64,000 nucleotides of DNA from contig NZ_CP019985.1 of the NCBI RefSeq assembly GCF_002250115.1, positions 2,480,001 to 2,544,000 of the forward strand, in the 5' to 3' direction. Of the stretch, positions 1 to 8,432 are shown one piece after another. The position numbers and the translations under genes are program-made. Below the pieces are notes generated by a model. That model saw nothing but the letters and a program-made list of their open reading frames with translations, did no database searches and had not been told where the DNA came from. Within the stretch, counting starts at the first letter, position 1; every line of letters begins with the position of its first letter. The stretch is from Shouchella clausii (GTDB lineage Bacteria > Bacillota > Bacilli > Bacillales > Bacillaceae_D).

Positions 1-614
1 ATTTGATGAAGGTCGAGCCCTGTCAGCTTAGGCACATGCCCTTCGATAGGAAGAGCAGGATAGGAACGCCGGAAATGCTTGAGGATTTGGTTTGTTTTTG
101 ACTCAGGCTTTGAAATGACATCGACATAGTTCATGATTTCTCCTAAGCATTGGATGTCCTCTGTGTCCATTAATTCAACCATTTCTGCGATTCCGATGGC
201 GCCGCCAGTCGTTTCCAAGCTAGTAGCGGGAACAGAACTAGGGATCGCATATTTCATATCAACCGTACAGGCTGCGCTTGCCTCAATCATGGCTTTAATG
301 CCTTCGATTCCAAACACATTGGCCATTTCATGAGGCTCTGCAACGATCGTTGTCACGCCATTTCGTAATAGTGCCCACGAAAAAGTTTCTGGTGTGACCA
401 TCGAGCTCTCGATATGCAAATGGATATCGATTAAGCCAGGAATCATTTGCCGGCCTTGGCCATCAATAGTTGCCTTGGCTTGAATCGATTCAAGTTCGTC
501 GCTGTGACCGATTGCCACAAATCGGCCTTCGTTAATCGCGACGTCACTGGCGATAAATTGCTGTATATAGGCGTTATAGACGCGTACGTTTTTCACTAAA
601 GTATTTACATGCAT
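1..614 (-). CDS. ade: Adenine deaminase, N-terminal part (cut by left edge)
   Basis: Adenine deaminase converts adenine to hypoxanthine and ammonia in the cytoplasm. About 204 N-terminal residues are visible with no stop before the window edge; the family is usually near 580 residues. The amidohydrolase metal-site stretch DIHLHIES (residues 63-70) and the segment EPHEMANV (93-100) point to adenine deaminase rather than to hydantoinase or dihydroorotase. The ATG at 614 has GGAGG just upstream. It lies 72 bp after the ATPase gene on the same strand with no terminator between, so it is probably the last visible member of the purine-nucleoside operon that starts at 5471. Family call is confident; whether it is the AdeC-type enzyme or a YerA-type paralogue cannot be told from this part. 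Confidence 0.88.
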   Translation of the reverse strand, partial: MHVNTLVKNVRVYNAYIQQFIASDVAINEGRFVAIGHSDELESIQAKATIDGQGRQMIPGLIDIHLHIESSMVTPETFSWALLRNGVTTIVAEPHEMANVFGIEGIKAMIEASAACTVDMKYAIPSSVPATSLETTGGAIGIAEMVELMDTEDIQCLGEIMNYVDVISKPESKTNQILKHFRRSYPALPIEGHVPKLTGLDLHQ

Positions 615-686
615 AATAAGTCCTCCAACTTCCGCAATGGACAATGGTTGTATTTCACTTTCGTATAGGGCCTAACGCAGGAAGCA

Positions 687-1742
687 TTATTGGGTAATAA
701 CGATTTTATTGCTTGGAAAATGGAGGACGACAGGCGTGCCAATGTCAAGAGGCGTCGCCATGTCCGTATGGACGGTAAACGTGCCGGCTGCCGTTTCTAC
801 GATACATTGGTAACTTCGGCCGAGAAAGGTGCAGACAAGCACTTTTCCAGCTATGTGGTTGGCAGCGTCCCCTTGGTTTAAATCGAGAACAAGCTCAATG
901 TCGTCAGGGCGGATTGCTCCTGTCATCCCTAAGTCGGAACCGGCATGTTTAGCGACTGAAAAGCGTTGTGCTCCAGAGGCAAATGCCCAATAAGCCCCTT
1001 TGTCTTCCCTGTCTGAGAATGGCAAGAAGTTTTTAAAGCCGATAAATTCAGCGACAAAGCGCGTTTTTGGATAGCTGTAAATATGGGATGGGGCATCAAG
1101 CTGTTCAATGACCCCTTTATTCATAATCGCGACATTGTCGGAAATGGAAAAGCATTCCTCCTGGTCATGAGAGACGTATACAGCTGTGATGCCGAGCTCT
1201 TGTTGAATGCGGCGAATCTCCACGCGCATTGTTTCACGCAAGTTTGCGTCCAAGTTGCTTAACGGTTCATCAAACAACAACAGGTCAGGTTCAATTACTA
1301 ATGCCCGGGCGATAGCGACACGCTGCCGTTGCCCGCCAGAAAGTTCTTTTGGAAAACGATTTTCAAACCCCGTTAAATTAACGACATCGAGGACATAGGC
1401 AATCCGTTTTTTCATTTCGCTTTGCGTTTGTTTGCGCATTTTTAAGCCAAAGGCAATGTTGTTATACACAGACAAATGGGGAAAAAGCGCATAGTTTTGG
1501 AAAACAAAGCCAAAGTTCCGTTTCGAAACGGGGACGCGTGTGTAATCTTTGTCGTTAAATAAGAAGCGGCCAGATTTCGATTCGAGAAAACCAGCAATGA
1601 GGCGCAATGTCGTCGTCTTTCCACAGCCACTTGGTCCTAGTAAGGAAAGGAGCTCGCCTTTCTCGATTTTTAAATCAAACTGTTTTAAAATGTCTTGTTT
1701 TTGGTAAGCGACCGTCACTTGGTCTAATGTTAGTAAAGCCAT
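687..1742 (-). CDS. ABC transporter ATP-binding protein, PotA-like
   Basis: Cytoplasmic ATPase that powers the importer formed with the two permeases just upstream. It shows Walker [11 protein letters not shown] (about residue 35), a Q-loop in FQNYALFPH, signature LSGGQRQR, Walker B LLLFDEP and a switch histidine in VSHDQEE. The C-terminal third (about residue 230 onward) is the TOBE-type extension typical of spermidine/putrescine, iron and sulfate importers. The ATG at 1742 is preferred over an upstream in-frame codon because TGGAGGTC sits 7 nt before it; this gives 351 residues, normal for the family. The order binding protein, hydrolase, permeases, ATPase, deaminase suggests a nucleoside or base substrate rather than a polyamine, which is inference. 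Confidence 0.9.
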   Translation of the reverse strand: MALLTLDQVTVAYQKQDILKQFDLKIEKGELLSLLGPSGCGKTTTLRLIAGFLESKSGRFLFNDKDYTRVPVSKRNFGFVFQNYALFPHLSVYNNIAFGLKMRKQTQSEMKKRIAYVLDVVNLTGFENRFPKELSGGQRQRVAIARALVIEPDLLLFDEPLSNLDANLRETMRVEIRRIQQELGITAVYVSHDQEECFSISDNVAIMNKGVIEQLDAPSHIYSYPKTRFVAEFIGFKNFLPFSDREDKGAYWAFASGAQRFSVAKHAGSDLGMTGAIRPDDIELVLDLNQGDAANHIAGKVLVCTFLGRSYQCIVETAAGTFTVHTDMATPLDIGTPVVLHFPSNKIVITQ

Positions 1743-1805
1743 GAGAGACCTCCATTCTTTTACAAAAGTTGCTATCAAGCATAGGGGAAACGGGAATCCG
1801 TTTCG

Positions 1806-2597
1806 TTATCGTTTCGTAAAATACGACAAGCCGACTAACCTTTCAATCGCAAACATCAATATAGCTGTCAACGCCATTAACATCACCGAAATAGCCGCAA
1901 CCGTTGGGTCAAAATAATGTTCAACGTACGTCAGCATTTGGATAGGCAGCGTCGAAAGCCCTGGTCCGGTAAGAAAGACGGAAATATCAACGTTATTGAA
2001 TGACTCTAAAAACGCGATGAGCACTGCAGCGATAATGCCAGATTTAATATTAGGCAAAATGACTTTGAAAAACGCGCCGAGGCGGCTTGCTCCGAGGCTC
2101 ATTGCTGCTTCTTCAATCGAGAAGTCAAACGTGGCCATACTAGAAGCAATTACACGGATAATAAAGGGCAGCATCAAAATCGTATGTCCTACAAATAGCG
2201 CGACTTCAAGTGGAAGCTGATAAGCGACAATCAAATAGCGTAAAAATGTAAAACCGAGCACGGTGCCAGGAATGAGTATCGGCGATACGAACAACACATT
2301 CAACAGCGCTTTTCCTGGAAACTCGTAGCGGCTTAATGCATAGGCAGCTGGGATCCCAAGCAACAATGCACACAGGTTGCCTAACAAGCTAACAAGCATT
2401 GAAAGCTTGAACGTATCCATGAACGCAGACACAGCAAAAATATTTGCGTACCATTCAAGAGAAAAGCCACTTGGCGGAAACTGCAGCACTGTACTAGGCT
2501 CAAAAGAAGCGACCGAAATAATAACGAGCGGCCCGAGCAAAAACAAAAAAATAAGAAAGGAAACAAACCCAAGGCCGATATGTTTTGATTGGTTCAT
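1806..2597 (-). CDS. ABC transporter permease, PotC-like
   Basis: Inner-membrane permease of 263 residues with an N-terminal membrane segment near residues 12-32 and about five more. The cytoplasmic EAA-like loop is readable as EEAAMSLGASRLGAFFKVILP (about 150-170), the contact site for the ATPase. The length and the C-terminal ISVMLMALTAILMFAIERL segment are typical of the PotC/type 2 permease of polyamine-class importers. ATG at 2597 follows a G-rich site, and only 4 bp separate it from the end of the first permease, so the two are probably co-translated. Substrate is not evident from the permease itself. Confidence 0.88.
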   Translation of the reverse strand: MNQSKHIGLGFVSFLIFLFLLGPLVIISVASFEPSTVLQFPPSGFSLEWYANIFAVSAFMDTFKLSMLVSLLGNLCALLLGIPAAYALSRYEFPGKALLNVLFVSPILIPGTVLGFTFLRYLIVAYQLPLEVALFVGHTILMLPFIIRVIASSMATFDFSIEEAAMSLGASRLGAFFKVILPNIKSGIIAAVLIAFLESFNNVDISVFLTGPGLSTLPIQMLTYVEHYFDPTVAAISVMLMALTAILMFAIERLVGLSYFTKR

Positions 2598-2601
2598 CTG
2601 T

Positions 2602-3423
2602 TTACCCCCTTGGATTTAAAATCGCTGCGATTTTTTGGAATAGGCCGGTAACAACAAACGTGATGACAATCATGATTGTCGCAATCATCGCAGCCGCATG
2701 CCAATCATTTAACGTAATCGCATTTTGATATAAAAACGTCGAAATGACTCGTTGCTGGCCGCCAAGAAGTGCTGGTGTTGTGTAGGCAGTAAAACTGCCG
2801 ACGAATACGAGCGTGCTGCCAATTACAAGGCCAGGTACACAGAGTGGCACCATGACTTTCAAGAACGTTTTTGCTTTTGAAGCGCCAAGGCTTTCAGCAG
2901 CTAAAAACAAATCGGAATCAATGTTTTCCATCACTCCAACTAATGTAACAATCATGAGTGGCAAAAATAAATGGATAAGGCCGATTGCGACAGCGGCTGG
3001 TGTATATAAAATTGATAATGGCTCGTTTATTAGACCAGTCGCCAAAAGAAACTCGTTAAGCAAACCATTGCGGCCGAGAATAATCATCCAGCTAAAAGAC
3101 CGAACAACTGGGCTGACGAGTAATGGGAAAATGGCGAGCATGAGCATGATTGCTTTTTTGCCGCCATTTAACTTAGAAATGTAATAAGCGGCGGGAAAAG
3201 CAAGAATGACGCAGCAAAAAGTCGTTAATAGAGCGACAAAAAGAGTTGTCCATAAAATTTCTAAAAAGTAGGCATCACCTAAAAAACGAAAATAACCGTC
3301 TAAAGAAAAGCTGCCGTTTTCGACGAATGTCGAGCTGATGGTGAGCACGAGTGGAATAAGCATAAAAACAGTTAAAAACAGCAGCCCTGGAATGAGCAAA
3401 AGCATGCGCATTGACCGGTTCAC
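2602..3423 (-). CDS. ABC transporter permease, PotB-like
   Basis: First permease of the importer, predicted six membrane segments. An EAA-like loop is visible as LAAESLGASKAKTFLKVMVP (about residues 170-190). A GTG start at 3423 fits best: GAGGTGA lies 7 nt upstream, whereas an in-frame TTG two codons earlier would be too close to that site. This yields 273 residues, usual for PotB-type permeases. It follows the nucleoside hydrolase gene by 56 bp and precedes the second permease by 4 bp, all on the minus strand. Together with the neighbouring ATPase and binding lipoprotein it completes a canonical importer. Confidence 0.87.
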   Translation of the reverse strand: MNRSMRMLLLIPGLLFLTVFMLIPLVLTISSTFVENGSFSLDGYFRFLGDAYFLEILWTTLFVALLTTFCCVILAFPAAYYISKLNGGKKAIMLMLAIFPLLVSPVVRSFSWMIILGRNGLLNEFLLATGLINEPLSILYTPAAVAIGLIHLFLPLMIVTLVGVMENIDSDLFLAAESLGASKAKTFLKVMVPLCVPGLVIGSTLVFVGSFTAYTTPALLGGQQRVISTFLYQNAITLNDWHAAAMIATIMIVITFVVTGLFQKIAAILNPRG

Positions 3424-3479
3424 GAACAAATCACCTCACAGAAAAGAATGGCCCGGCTTCAAGACGCCTAAGGCCATAT

Positions 3480-4412
3480 TCAGTTTTGAATTGAATGCAA
3501 GAAGTACGATAAAAATGCATCGCTGTCGATCTCAGTGGCAACGTTAACGTTTGCCGGTTTTCCTAAGCGCTGTTGCCTGTCGCATACCGTCTGCCCATCG
3601 CAAAATTGGCTGTTTGTTTCTACTTCGACAAACATCTCTTCCAAATGGAGCAATTCGGGTTTTAATGCATAAGCAACGGCAAGAGGATCGTGGAGGGCAC
3701 AAGCTGCCACGTTGTTGCGCGCTTCATACCGTTTTATATAGTCTGCGGTGCACGTTTTGATAAACTGCTTGACAGGCGAGTCAACGAGCGATCCAATGTT
3801 TTCCCTAGTGAGAAGTGCTTTGCGGGTAACATCTAATCCGACTTGCACAAGGGGGGCGAAGCCGGCATGGATCACCTTGCGCGCTGCTTCAGGATCGACA
3901 TACATGTTGTACTCAGCCACAGGGGTGACATTGCCATGTGTAAAGGCGGCACCACCCATATAGACGACGCCTGCCACGAGTTTTGGCAAATCAGGGCATT
4001 TTTCAAGCGCTAACGCCAAGTTCGTCAGCGGCCCTGTCATGACAAGCGTGAGTTCGCCTGGATAACGGTTTGCCTGTTCGATTATATAATCAGGAGCATA
4101 ACCGTCGGCAGGCTGTGCCGTTGGCTCAAAATGAGGCAAAGCACCGCCAAGGCCGTCATTGCCGTGGACGCTATGTTCAAAAAAGCACGGGCGCCGAAGT
4201 GGCGCATGAGCCCCTTGGATAACGGGAATGTCGCCCTCTTTATGAAGAAGTGTCAACACTTTTAACGTGTTAACAGTCGCTTTTTCTAAAGAGACATTTC
4301 CGTTCACTGTCGTAATTGCAAGCAGTTGTGCGGCCGTGCTTTTGGAGGCAAGGATAATGGCGAGGGCATCATCTACGCCTGTATCAACGTCAAGTAAGAT
4401 TTTTCTGGCCAC
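3480..4412 (-). CDS. Inosine/uridine-preferring nucleoside hydrolase family protein
   Basis: Hydrolyses the N-glycosidic bond of ribonucleosides to free base and ribose. The calcium-binding signature DVDTGVDDALAI is at residues 8-19, MTGPLTNLA at about 124 and a late HDPLAVA histidine/aspartate motif near 240, all diagnostic of the IUNH fold. It has 310 residues, normal for the family, and no signal peptide, so it acts in the cytoplasm. The GTG start at 4412 is supported by AGGAGG 7 nt upstream. It lies between the binding-protein gene and the permease genes of the same transporter. That position argues that the transported solute is a nucleoside, cleaved after uptake, with adenine then handled by the downstream deaminase. 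Exact base preference cannot be read here. Confidence 0.9.
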   Translation of the reverse strand: MARKILLDVDTGVDDALAIILASKSTAAQLLAITTVNGNVSLEKATVNTLKVLTLLHKEGDIPVIQGAHAPLRRPCFFEHSVHGNDGLGGALPHFEPTAQPADGYAPDYIIEQANRYPGELTLVMTGPLTNLALALEKCPDLPKLVAGVVYMGGAAFTHGNVTPVAEYNMYVDPEAARKVIHAGFAPLVQVGLDVTRKALLTRENIGSLVDSPVKQFIKTCTADYIKRYEARNNVAACALHDPLAVAYALKPELLHLEEMFVEVETNSQFCDGQTVCDRQQRLGKPANVNVATEIDSDAFLSYFLHSIQN

Positions 4413-4424
4413 TCAAATGCCTCC

Positions 4425-5471
4425 TTAGTTGGCAATTTCTTTATTCCAGCGGTCAATCCATTCGGCTGATTCGCTGTTTACGTATTCCATGTCAAGGAGG
4501 TTTAGCGCCTCAATCGTTTCTTCCCCATAAGTGACGCCTTCCGCTTCCTGTTCAGACAACTCAACATCGATGTTCACAGGGGAGTCGACTTTCGCTTTAG
4601 CAGACGCTTCCTGGACTTCTTTGCTCAAATGCCAATTGATAAAAGCTTCCGCTAATTCTTTGTTGTCACTGTCTTTAACGACATTGACTGTATTCATGAC
4701 TGCGTAGCCACCTTCTGTCGGGGTAACGAACTCAGCTTCAGGGACAGCGGCTTGCAAATCATGAAAATACATTTCCATAAATGGCCCAGCAGCAATCTCG
4801 CCTTGGGTAAACATGTTGACGAAGTCGGATGATTTATCATACTCTTTAACAATATTTCCTTTCAGGTCGGCAATGGCTGCAAATGCTGCATCGGCATTGA
4901 ATTCTTCCTGTCCTGCTACGATGGAAGCTGCATCTAAAAACATTGGCCCTGTTGTCGATGTAATAGAAGGAATCGTTAAATTGCCTGCAAGAGAGTCATC
5001 CCATAAGTCGCTCCAGCTTTCGATTGGGCCTTTCGTTTGTTCAGGATTGTAAGCAATCCCGAATTGGCCAATCGTGTAGGCTGGTCCGTATTCTTCGCCA
5101 AGAGGGGCTTTCGCTATATCATAGAGGTTGTCAATATTTTCGATGTTGCTGCGATCGATTTCAGCAAATAAACCTTCCTCGATGCCTTGCTGGGCGTAAT
5201 AATCGGACAAATAAACGACATCTACATTAGCAGTTCCTTGGCGGATTTTGTTAAGGCGTTCTGCGTTGTTGCCGATATCGACGACAATATTAACGTTGTA
5301 TTCTTCTTCAAATGGCTTGTAAACTTCTTCCTTAAAAAAATCCTCTGCAAATCCCCAAGTGGAAATGACAAGGTCTGTTGGTTTTTCGTTACCGTCCCCT
5401 GAACTGGAGCATGCGCTAACAGCGACCAAGCTTGACGTGATTACAAATAAGCAAGAAAGATGTTTTTTCAT
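4425..5471 (-). CDS. Extracellular solute-binding lipoprotein, PotD-like
   Basis: Predicted lipoprotein: a positively charged start (MKKH), a hydrophobic stretch and a lipobox VSAC ending at Cys21, followed by a serine/glycine linker. The mature 328 residues look like the PotD/PotF cluster of periplasmic-binding folds (STWGFAEDFFKEEVYKPFEE, DVVYLSDYY, TIPSITSTTGPMF). It would sit on the outer face of the membrane and deliver substrate to the two permeases encoded downstream. ATG at 5471 has CTAGGAGGAC upstream. It is the first gene of the run, only 12 bp before the nucleoside hydrolase, so it likely defines the operon's 5' end. A polyamine ligand is the default for the family; the neighbours suggest a nucleoside. 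Confidence 0.87.
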   Translation of the reverse strand: MKKHLSCLFVITSSLVAVSACSSSGDGNEKPTDLVISTWGFAEDFFKEEVYKPFEEEYNVNIVVDIGNNAERLNKIRQGTANVDVVYLSDYYAQQGIEEGLFAEIDRSNIENIDNLYDIAKAPLGEEYGPAYTIGQFGIAYNPEQTKGPIESWSDLWDDSLAGNLTIPSITSTTGPMFLDAASIVAGQEEFNADAAFAAIADLKGNIVKEYDKSSDFVNMFTQGEIAAGPFMEMYFHDLQAAVPEAEFVTPTEGGYAVMNTVNVVKDSDNKELAEAFINWHLSKEVQEASAKAKVDSPVNIDVELSEQEAEGVTYGEETIEALNLLDMEYVNSESAEWIDRWNKEIAN

Positions 5472-5507
5472 TTAGAAAGTCCTCCTAGTACAACATTTTT
5501 AATGAAG

Positions 5508-5559
5508 AAAAAAAGAAGACACACCTGTAGCAGCATTTGCCATCTACAGGTGCATCTTC
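5508..5559 (-). terminator. Strong hairpin with U-run: terminator or leader attenuator
   Basis: A 16-bp stem (arms 5515-5530 and 5544-5559, only two G-U pairs) with a 13-nt loop is followed, in minus-strand reading, by seven T. It sits 76 nt after the DUF2294-like stop codon and 36 nt before the binding-protein start. It may end the upstream gene or act as an attenuator in the operon leader; sequence alone does not decide. Confidence 0.75.
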
Positions 5560-5611
5560 CTTATGTAAACATAAGCAAAAGCAACCGTATTGAAAAGAAT
5601 CGCAAATCCTC

Positions 5612-5629
5612 AACCAGACATGTCCAGTT
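5612..5629. promoter_or_regulatory. 18-bp imperfect dyad, possible operator
   Basis: AACCAGACATGTCCAGTT contains the palindrome GACATGTC flanked by AAC and GTT. It lies between the DUF2294-like gene and the purine operon, upstream of the leader hairpin. Position suits an operator for the operon promoter, but no regulator is assigned. Confidence 0.3.
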
Positions 5630-5634
5630 TGCAT

Positions 5635-5976
5635 TTACGAAGTGGAAAAAAGAATGTTTGTAAAAGCCCATTGCGTTTTTGCATCATAATCACGCAGCAC
5701 AACCTCGATCGGGTCGTGGAAGTACGTCGCTAATTGTTCTGCAAGTTTCCGTTTATAGAGAAGGGAAAGATGAAAATCGACTTCCATTTTTAAAGAAGGC
5801 ACTTCTCCTTCAAGCGCGGTAGAACGGGCTGCCCGTTTATGCTTCGCTTGAATTGTTACAAGTGCCCCGGAGATGGAAACCTTTAATAAAGTTGTGCCAA
5901 CGCCGAACATTTCTTTTGAAACATCATTATATAGATGAGCCAATATTTTTTTATTTTCGTTTGTATCGCCTATCAT
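5635..5976 (-). CDS. DUF2294-like small protein
   Basis: A 113-residue cytoplasmic protein without membrane segments. The pattern of an amphipathic start (NKKILAHLYNDVSKEMFGVG), a central beta-rich stretch (LKVSISGALVTIQ) and a long helix (LSLLYKRKLAEQLATYF) resembles the DUF2294 family found in many Bacillales (for example YbcI-like proteins); function is unknown. The ATG at 5976 is chosen because AAAGGTGATG precedes it and the longer upstream frame is AT-rich and hydrophobic without family resemblance. It is followed by 76 nt and then a strong terminator-like hairpin. It is probably monocistronic, divergent from the DUF2087 gene at 6213. Confidence 0.5.
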   Translation of the reverse strand: MIGDTNENKKILAHLYNDVSKEMFGVGTTLLKVSISGALVTIQAKHKRAARSTALEGEVPSLKMEVDFHLSLLYKRKLAEQLATYFHDPIEVVLRDYDAKTQWAFTNILFSTS

Positions 5977-6163
5977 CCCATCACCTTTAAACGAAAAACA
6001 AATGATGTAAACTATTGTACATAAATTGCTATTTATATGCAATAAAATGTTCGGATTTAATTGAGTGTAATTTTCTTGAAGTCGAAAAAGGATACCAAAA
6101 ACAAGCAAACGACGAACATTGATGATAAAAAACGATATACTCTTATTTTCTATTTAGATTTTC

Positions 6164-6181
6164 ATCTAATTAGATTATAAT
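6164..6181 (+). promoter_or_regulatory. Palindrome overlapping a -10 box, upstream of the DUF2087 gene
   Basis: ATCTAATTAGAT (6164-6175) is a perfect 12-bp palindrome that abuts TATAAT at 6176-6181. The predicted start of transcription would be about 25 nt before the ATG at 6213. No good -35 box is seen, which would fit an activator- or repressor-controlled promoter. Confidence 0.4.
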
Positions 6182-6212
6182 GGAATTACTAAGTCGAAAG
6201 GAGAAAGTTAAC

Positions 6213-6518
6213 ATGAAAATCAGCCAAGAAGAGAAGGAAAACATCATCCGTCATTTTATAGGAAAAGATGGCCGCTTAAAGACGATACCGGCTAAATTCA
6301 AGAAAAAGCTCATTCTTTTAGAACATATGTTAATAGGTTTAGAGGAGAATGTCGTTTATGAAGAACGGGAGATTAACGCTCATATTCAGTCTTTTCATGA
6401 TGACTTTGCCACGATCCGTAGAGCATGGGTAGATACGGGATTTATGGAAAGAAAAGAGGGGCGCTATACACTTGTGTCGCCAGCGAAGCGGCCAGCTTTT
6501 TTTATTGAAACTAATTAG
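6213..6518 (+). CDS. DUF2087 domain protein
   Basis: A 101-residue protein that matches the DUF2087 pattern: GRLKTIPAKFKKKLILLEHML (about residues 18-38), a middle YEEREINAHIQSFHDDFATIRRAWVDTGFM stretch (48-77) and an ERKEGRYTLV ending. The second half reads like a winged-helix fold, and family members often accompany regulators, so nucleic-acid binding is plausible but unproven. The ATG at 6213 is preferred over one 33 bp upstream because GAAAGGAGAAAG lies 5 nt before it. It has its own promoter-like palindrome and its own terminator, so it is a single-gene unit. Confidence 0.7.
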   Translation: MKISQEEKENIIRHFIGKDGRLKTIPAKFKKKLILLEHMLIGLEENVVYEEREINAHIQSFHDDFATIRRAWVDTGFMERKEGRYTLVSPAKRPAFFIETN

Positions 6519-6580
6519 ATGTGTGTCTAATTTGTTCTTTCAGTGTATTTTTTCATGATTTTAGATTGGTATGACTAGTA

Positions 6581-6616
6581 GCATCTGAGCCTTTTAGAGC
6601 GCTCAGATGCTTTTTT
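6581..6616 (+). terminator. Rho-independent terminator
   Basis: Perfect 10-bp stem GCATCTGAGC / GCTCAGATGC with a 10-nt loop, followed by TTTTTT; 62 nt after the DUF2087 gene stop. Confidence 0.88.
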
Positions 6617-6699
6617 ATAGTCGTATTTAAAATACAAATTCAGTAGTTTTGTCAAAATTGGTACAATTGTTTTAATCCATGATGAAGGAAGTGAGTTGT

Positions 6700-7179
6700 A
6701 TGGTTGGAGAAAAAGAGGAACCGTTTGTCGATCTGTGCCTTGAATGGCTAGGTTGCATTCGAACAGGAAATCCTGCGCAAATGACGAATTTGCAATCAAG
6801 AGCAAGGGGGCTTTTGAGCGCTGAAAGGAATGTCGATGACGCAGTCATCTCTCTTTACTTGCTCAATTCACACCTCCATTCTGAACAGTTAAAAGGCAAT
6901 GGAAACACGCCTGACTTCATTAAACTTGTTAACATTACCTATTTTTTAAGCCATTTCATAAGTGGTAGGATTAAACAGAGCAAAGCTGATTCGAATGGAG
7001 CTTTGCGAAATTATTTAAAGGCCGAACATGTGCTTAGTTTTATTGAAGACAGCTGCGAAAAAGCAAAATTTTACGAAGCGGTAGCGGCTGCTTATAAAAA
7101 TCTTCAAGAGGAAATAGCGGCAAACGCCTATTTGAAAAAACATAAGGAAGAGGCGGCAAAGTGCATGGTGGTGATGTAG
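6700..7179 (+). CDS. Rap-phosphatase-like protein, N-terminal half only
   Basis: A 159-residue protein whose layout resembles the N-terminal three-helix bundle and first TPR of Rap aspartate phosphatases: LCLEWLGCIRTGNPAQMTNL at the start, a middle helix around NITYFLSHFISGRIKQSK, then LKAEHVLSFIEDSCEKAKFYEAVAAAYKNL, which is like the Rap [29 protein letters not shown] region. Full Rap proteins are about 370-380 residues, so the TPR domain that binds Phr peptide is mostly missing. No continuation is seen downstream before the stress-protein gene. ATG at 6700 follows AAGGAAGTG; an earlier ATG at 6679 lacks a site. It could be a decayed rap gene or a short stand-alone bundle. Confidence 0.5.
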   Translation: MVGEKEEPFVDLCLEWLGCIRTGNPAQMTNLQSRARGLLSAERNVDDAVISLYLLNSHLHSEQLKGNGNTPDFIKLVNITYFLSHFISGRIKQSKADSNGALRNYLKAEHVLSFIEDSCEKAKFYEAVAAAYKNLQEEIAANAYLKKHKEEAAKCMVVM

Positions 7180-7307
7180 CAGCAAATGTCGATGCTTAAA
7201 GTTTTTCTAAGAATGTTCATAACATGAATGCGGTAGCCGTTGCCATAGCTGTTATAATAATAGAGAAAGATGCTTTTAAAGTCTCTAATCAGGAGGGAGT
7301 TGGAAGC

Positions 7308-8198
7308 ATGTATAGACGAATTCTTGTTGGTGTCGATGGATCGAACCAGTCTGATCACGCTTTTTCGAAAGCGCTTTCCATCGCCGGAGAATGTAGGGCA
7401 ACACTCATCATCGGCCATGTTTTGGACATTCGCAATTTTCCCAATGAGCATATGCTTTATGCAGGAGAGTTGTGGGATGAGTGGAAAGGCAAGGCCGACG
7501 CCATGCTTGCTCGTTATAAAGGACAAGCAGAGGCAGCAGGCATCAAAACGGAAATCGCGTTTGCCTCAGGGAATCCGCGCATTCAAGTCGCAAAAACATT
7601 GACAAAGGAGCATGGAGCTGATTTACTCGTTACGTCAGCGACAGGGCGGAACCGAATTGAACGTTTTTTTACCGGCAGCGTCGCTGAAGCGTCCATTCGT
7701 CATGCGCCTTGTGACTACTTGATGGTCAAAGACTATGAAACGGCTTCTCCTTACTATAAGACGATTCTTGTCGGCGTGGATGGCTCCGATCAAGCAGAAG
7801 ACGCTTTGTCGGAAGCGGCATGGTTGGCCAAACCATATGAGGCAGCACTTACGATTGTTTATGTGGAGCCGATTGGCATTTATACAGGAGGAGCGATGGC
7901 CGCCGCCCCGCTATCCTATGAAGATAACAATCGACTAGAAGCTGAGCGCATGTTGACATCATATAAACAAAAGGCAGAGGAGTCTGGGGTTTCGACAGTA
8001 AAAACGGAATACTTGCATGGGAACCCCCGTGTCAAACTTTCCACCGATCTACCGGAATCGCTTCAAGCGGATTTGCTCGTTTGCGGCGCAACGGGAACAA
8101 ATACGGTCACCCGCCTGATGATTGGTAGTGTAGCAGAGGCAGCGATGCGCCATGCGCCATGCGATGTGCTAATGGTGAAGCGGGACAACAGCCGTTAG
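7308..8198 (+). CDS. Tandem universal stress protein (two UspA domains)
   Basis: A 296-residue cytoplasmic protein with two UspA folds. Domain 1 starts ILVGVDGSNQSDHAF and ends with GRNRIERFFTGSVAEASIRHAPCDYLMVK; domain 2 repeats this as ILVGVDGSDQAEDALSEA and GTNTVTRLMIGSVAEAAMRHAPCDVLMVK. The G-2x-G-9x-G(S/T) nucleotide-binding pattern is kept in both halves, suggesting ATP binding. ATG at 7308 has AGGAGGGAGT upstream; in-frame codons further up have no site and are not homologous. The gene stands alone, 109 nt after its stop-facing neighbour upstream, and is followed by a hairpin without a T-run. Confidence 0.9.
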   Translation: MYRRILVGVDGSNQSDHAFSKALSIAGECRATLIIGHVLDIRNFPNEHMLYAGELWDEWKGKADAMLARYKGQAEAAGIKTEIAFASGNPRIQVAKTLTKEHGADLLVTSATGRNRIERFFTGSVAEASIRHAPCDYLMVKDYETASPYYKTILVGVDGSDQAEDALSEAAWLAKPYEAALTIVYVEPIGIYTGGAMAAAPLSYEDNNRLEAERMLTSYKQKAEESGVSTVKTEYLHGNPRVKLSTDLPESLQADLLVCGATGTNTVTRLMIGSVAEAAMRHAPCDVLMVKRDNSR

Positions 8199-8208
8199 AG
8201 TGCAAGCA

Positions 8209-8236
8209 AGGAGTCGTCCTCAACGAGACGGCTCCT
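8209..8236 (+). terminator. Hairpin after the stress-protein gene, no T-run
   Basis: Ten-base-pair stem AGGAGTCGTC / GACGGCTCCT (one G-U pair) with an 8-nt loop, 11 nt after the stop. It lacks the usual T-tract, so termination is only possible. The rest of 8237-8432 shows nothing recognisable. Confidence 0.45.
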
Positions 8237-8432
8237 ATTGGTGCAGTGATAGAAAAGTACAGCCAAGGGGTGAGCATCTGCCTCCCTACACCGTACTGGA
8301 ATCGTCAGCTATTTGGCGATACGCGGCTACTGCGTGTACACTTGGAAATAATAAAGAGGAACAAAAAAGAGAGGACGATAAACACAAAGCTTGATAAGCC
8401 TAGCGCGAATAATATCGATAAGAGTGGTGCAT

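Noticed and set aside
5472-5640. Purine, guanidine or other known riboswitch before the nucleoside operon
   Set aside because: Conserved loops of the purine aptamer and the ykkC motif could not be found; only a hairpin and a dyad remain.
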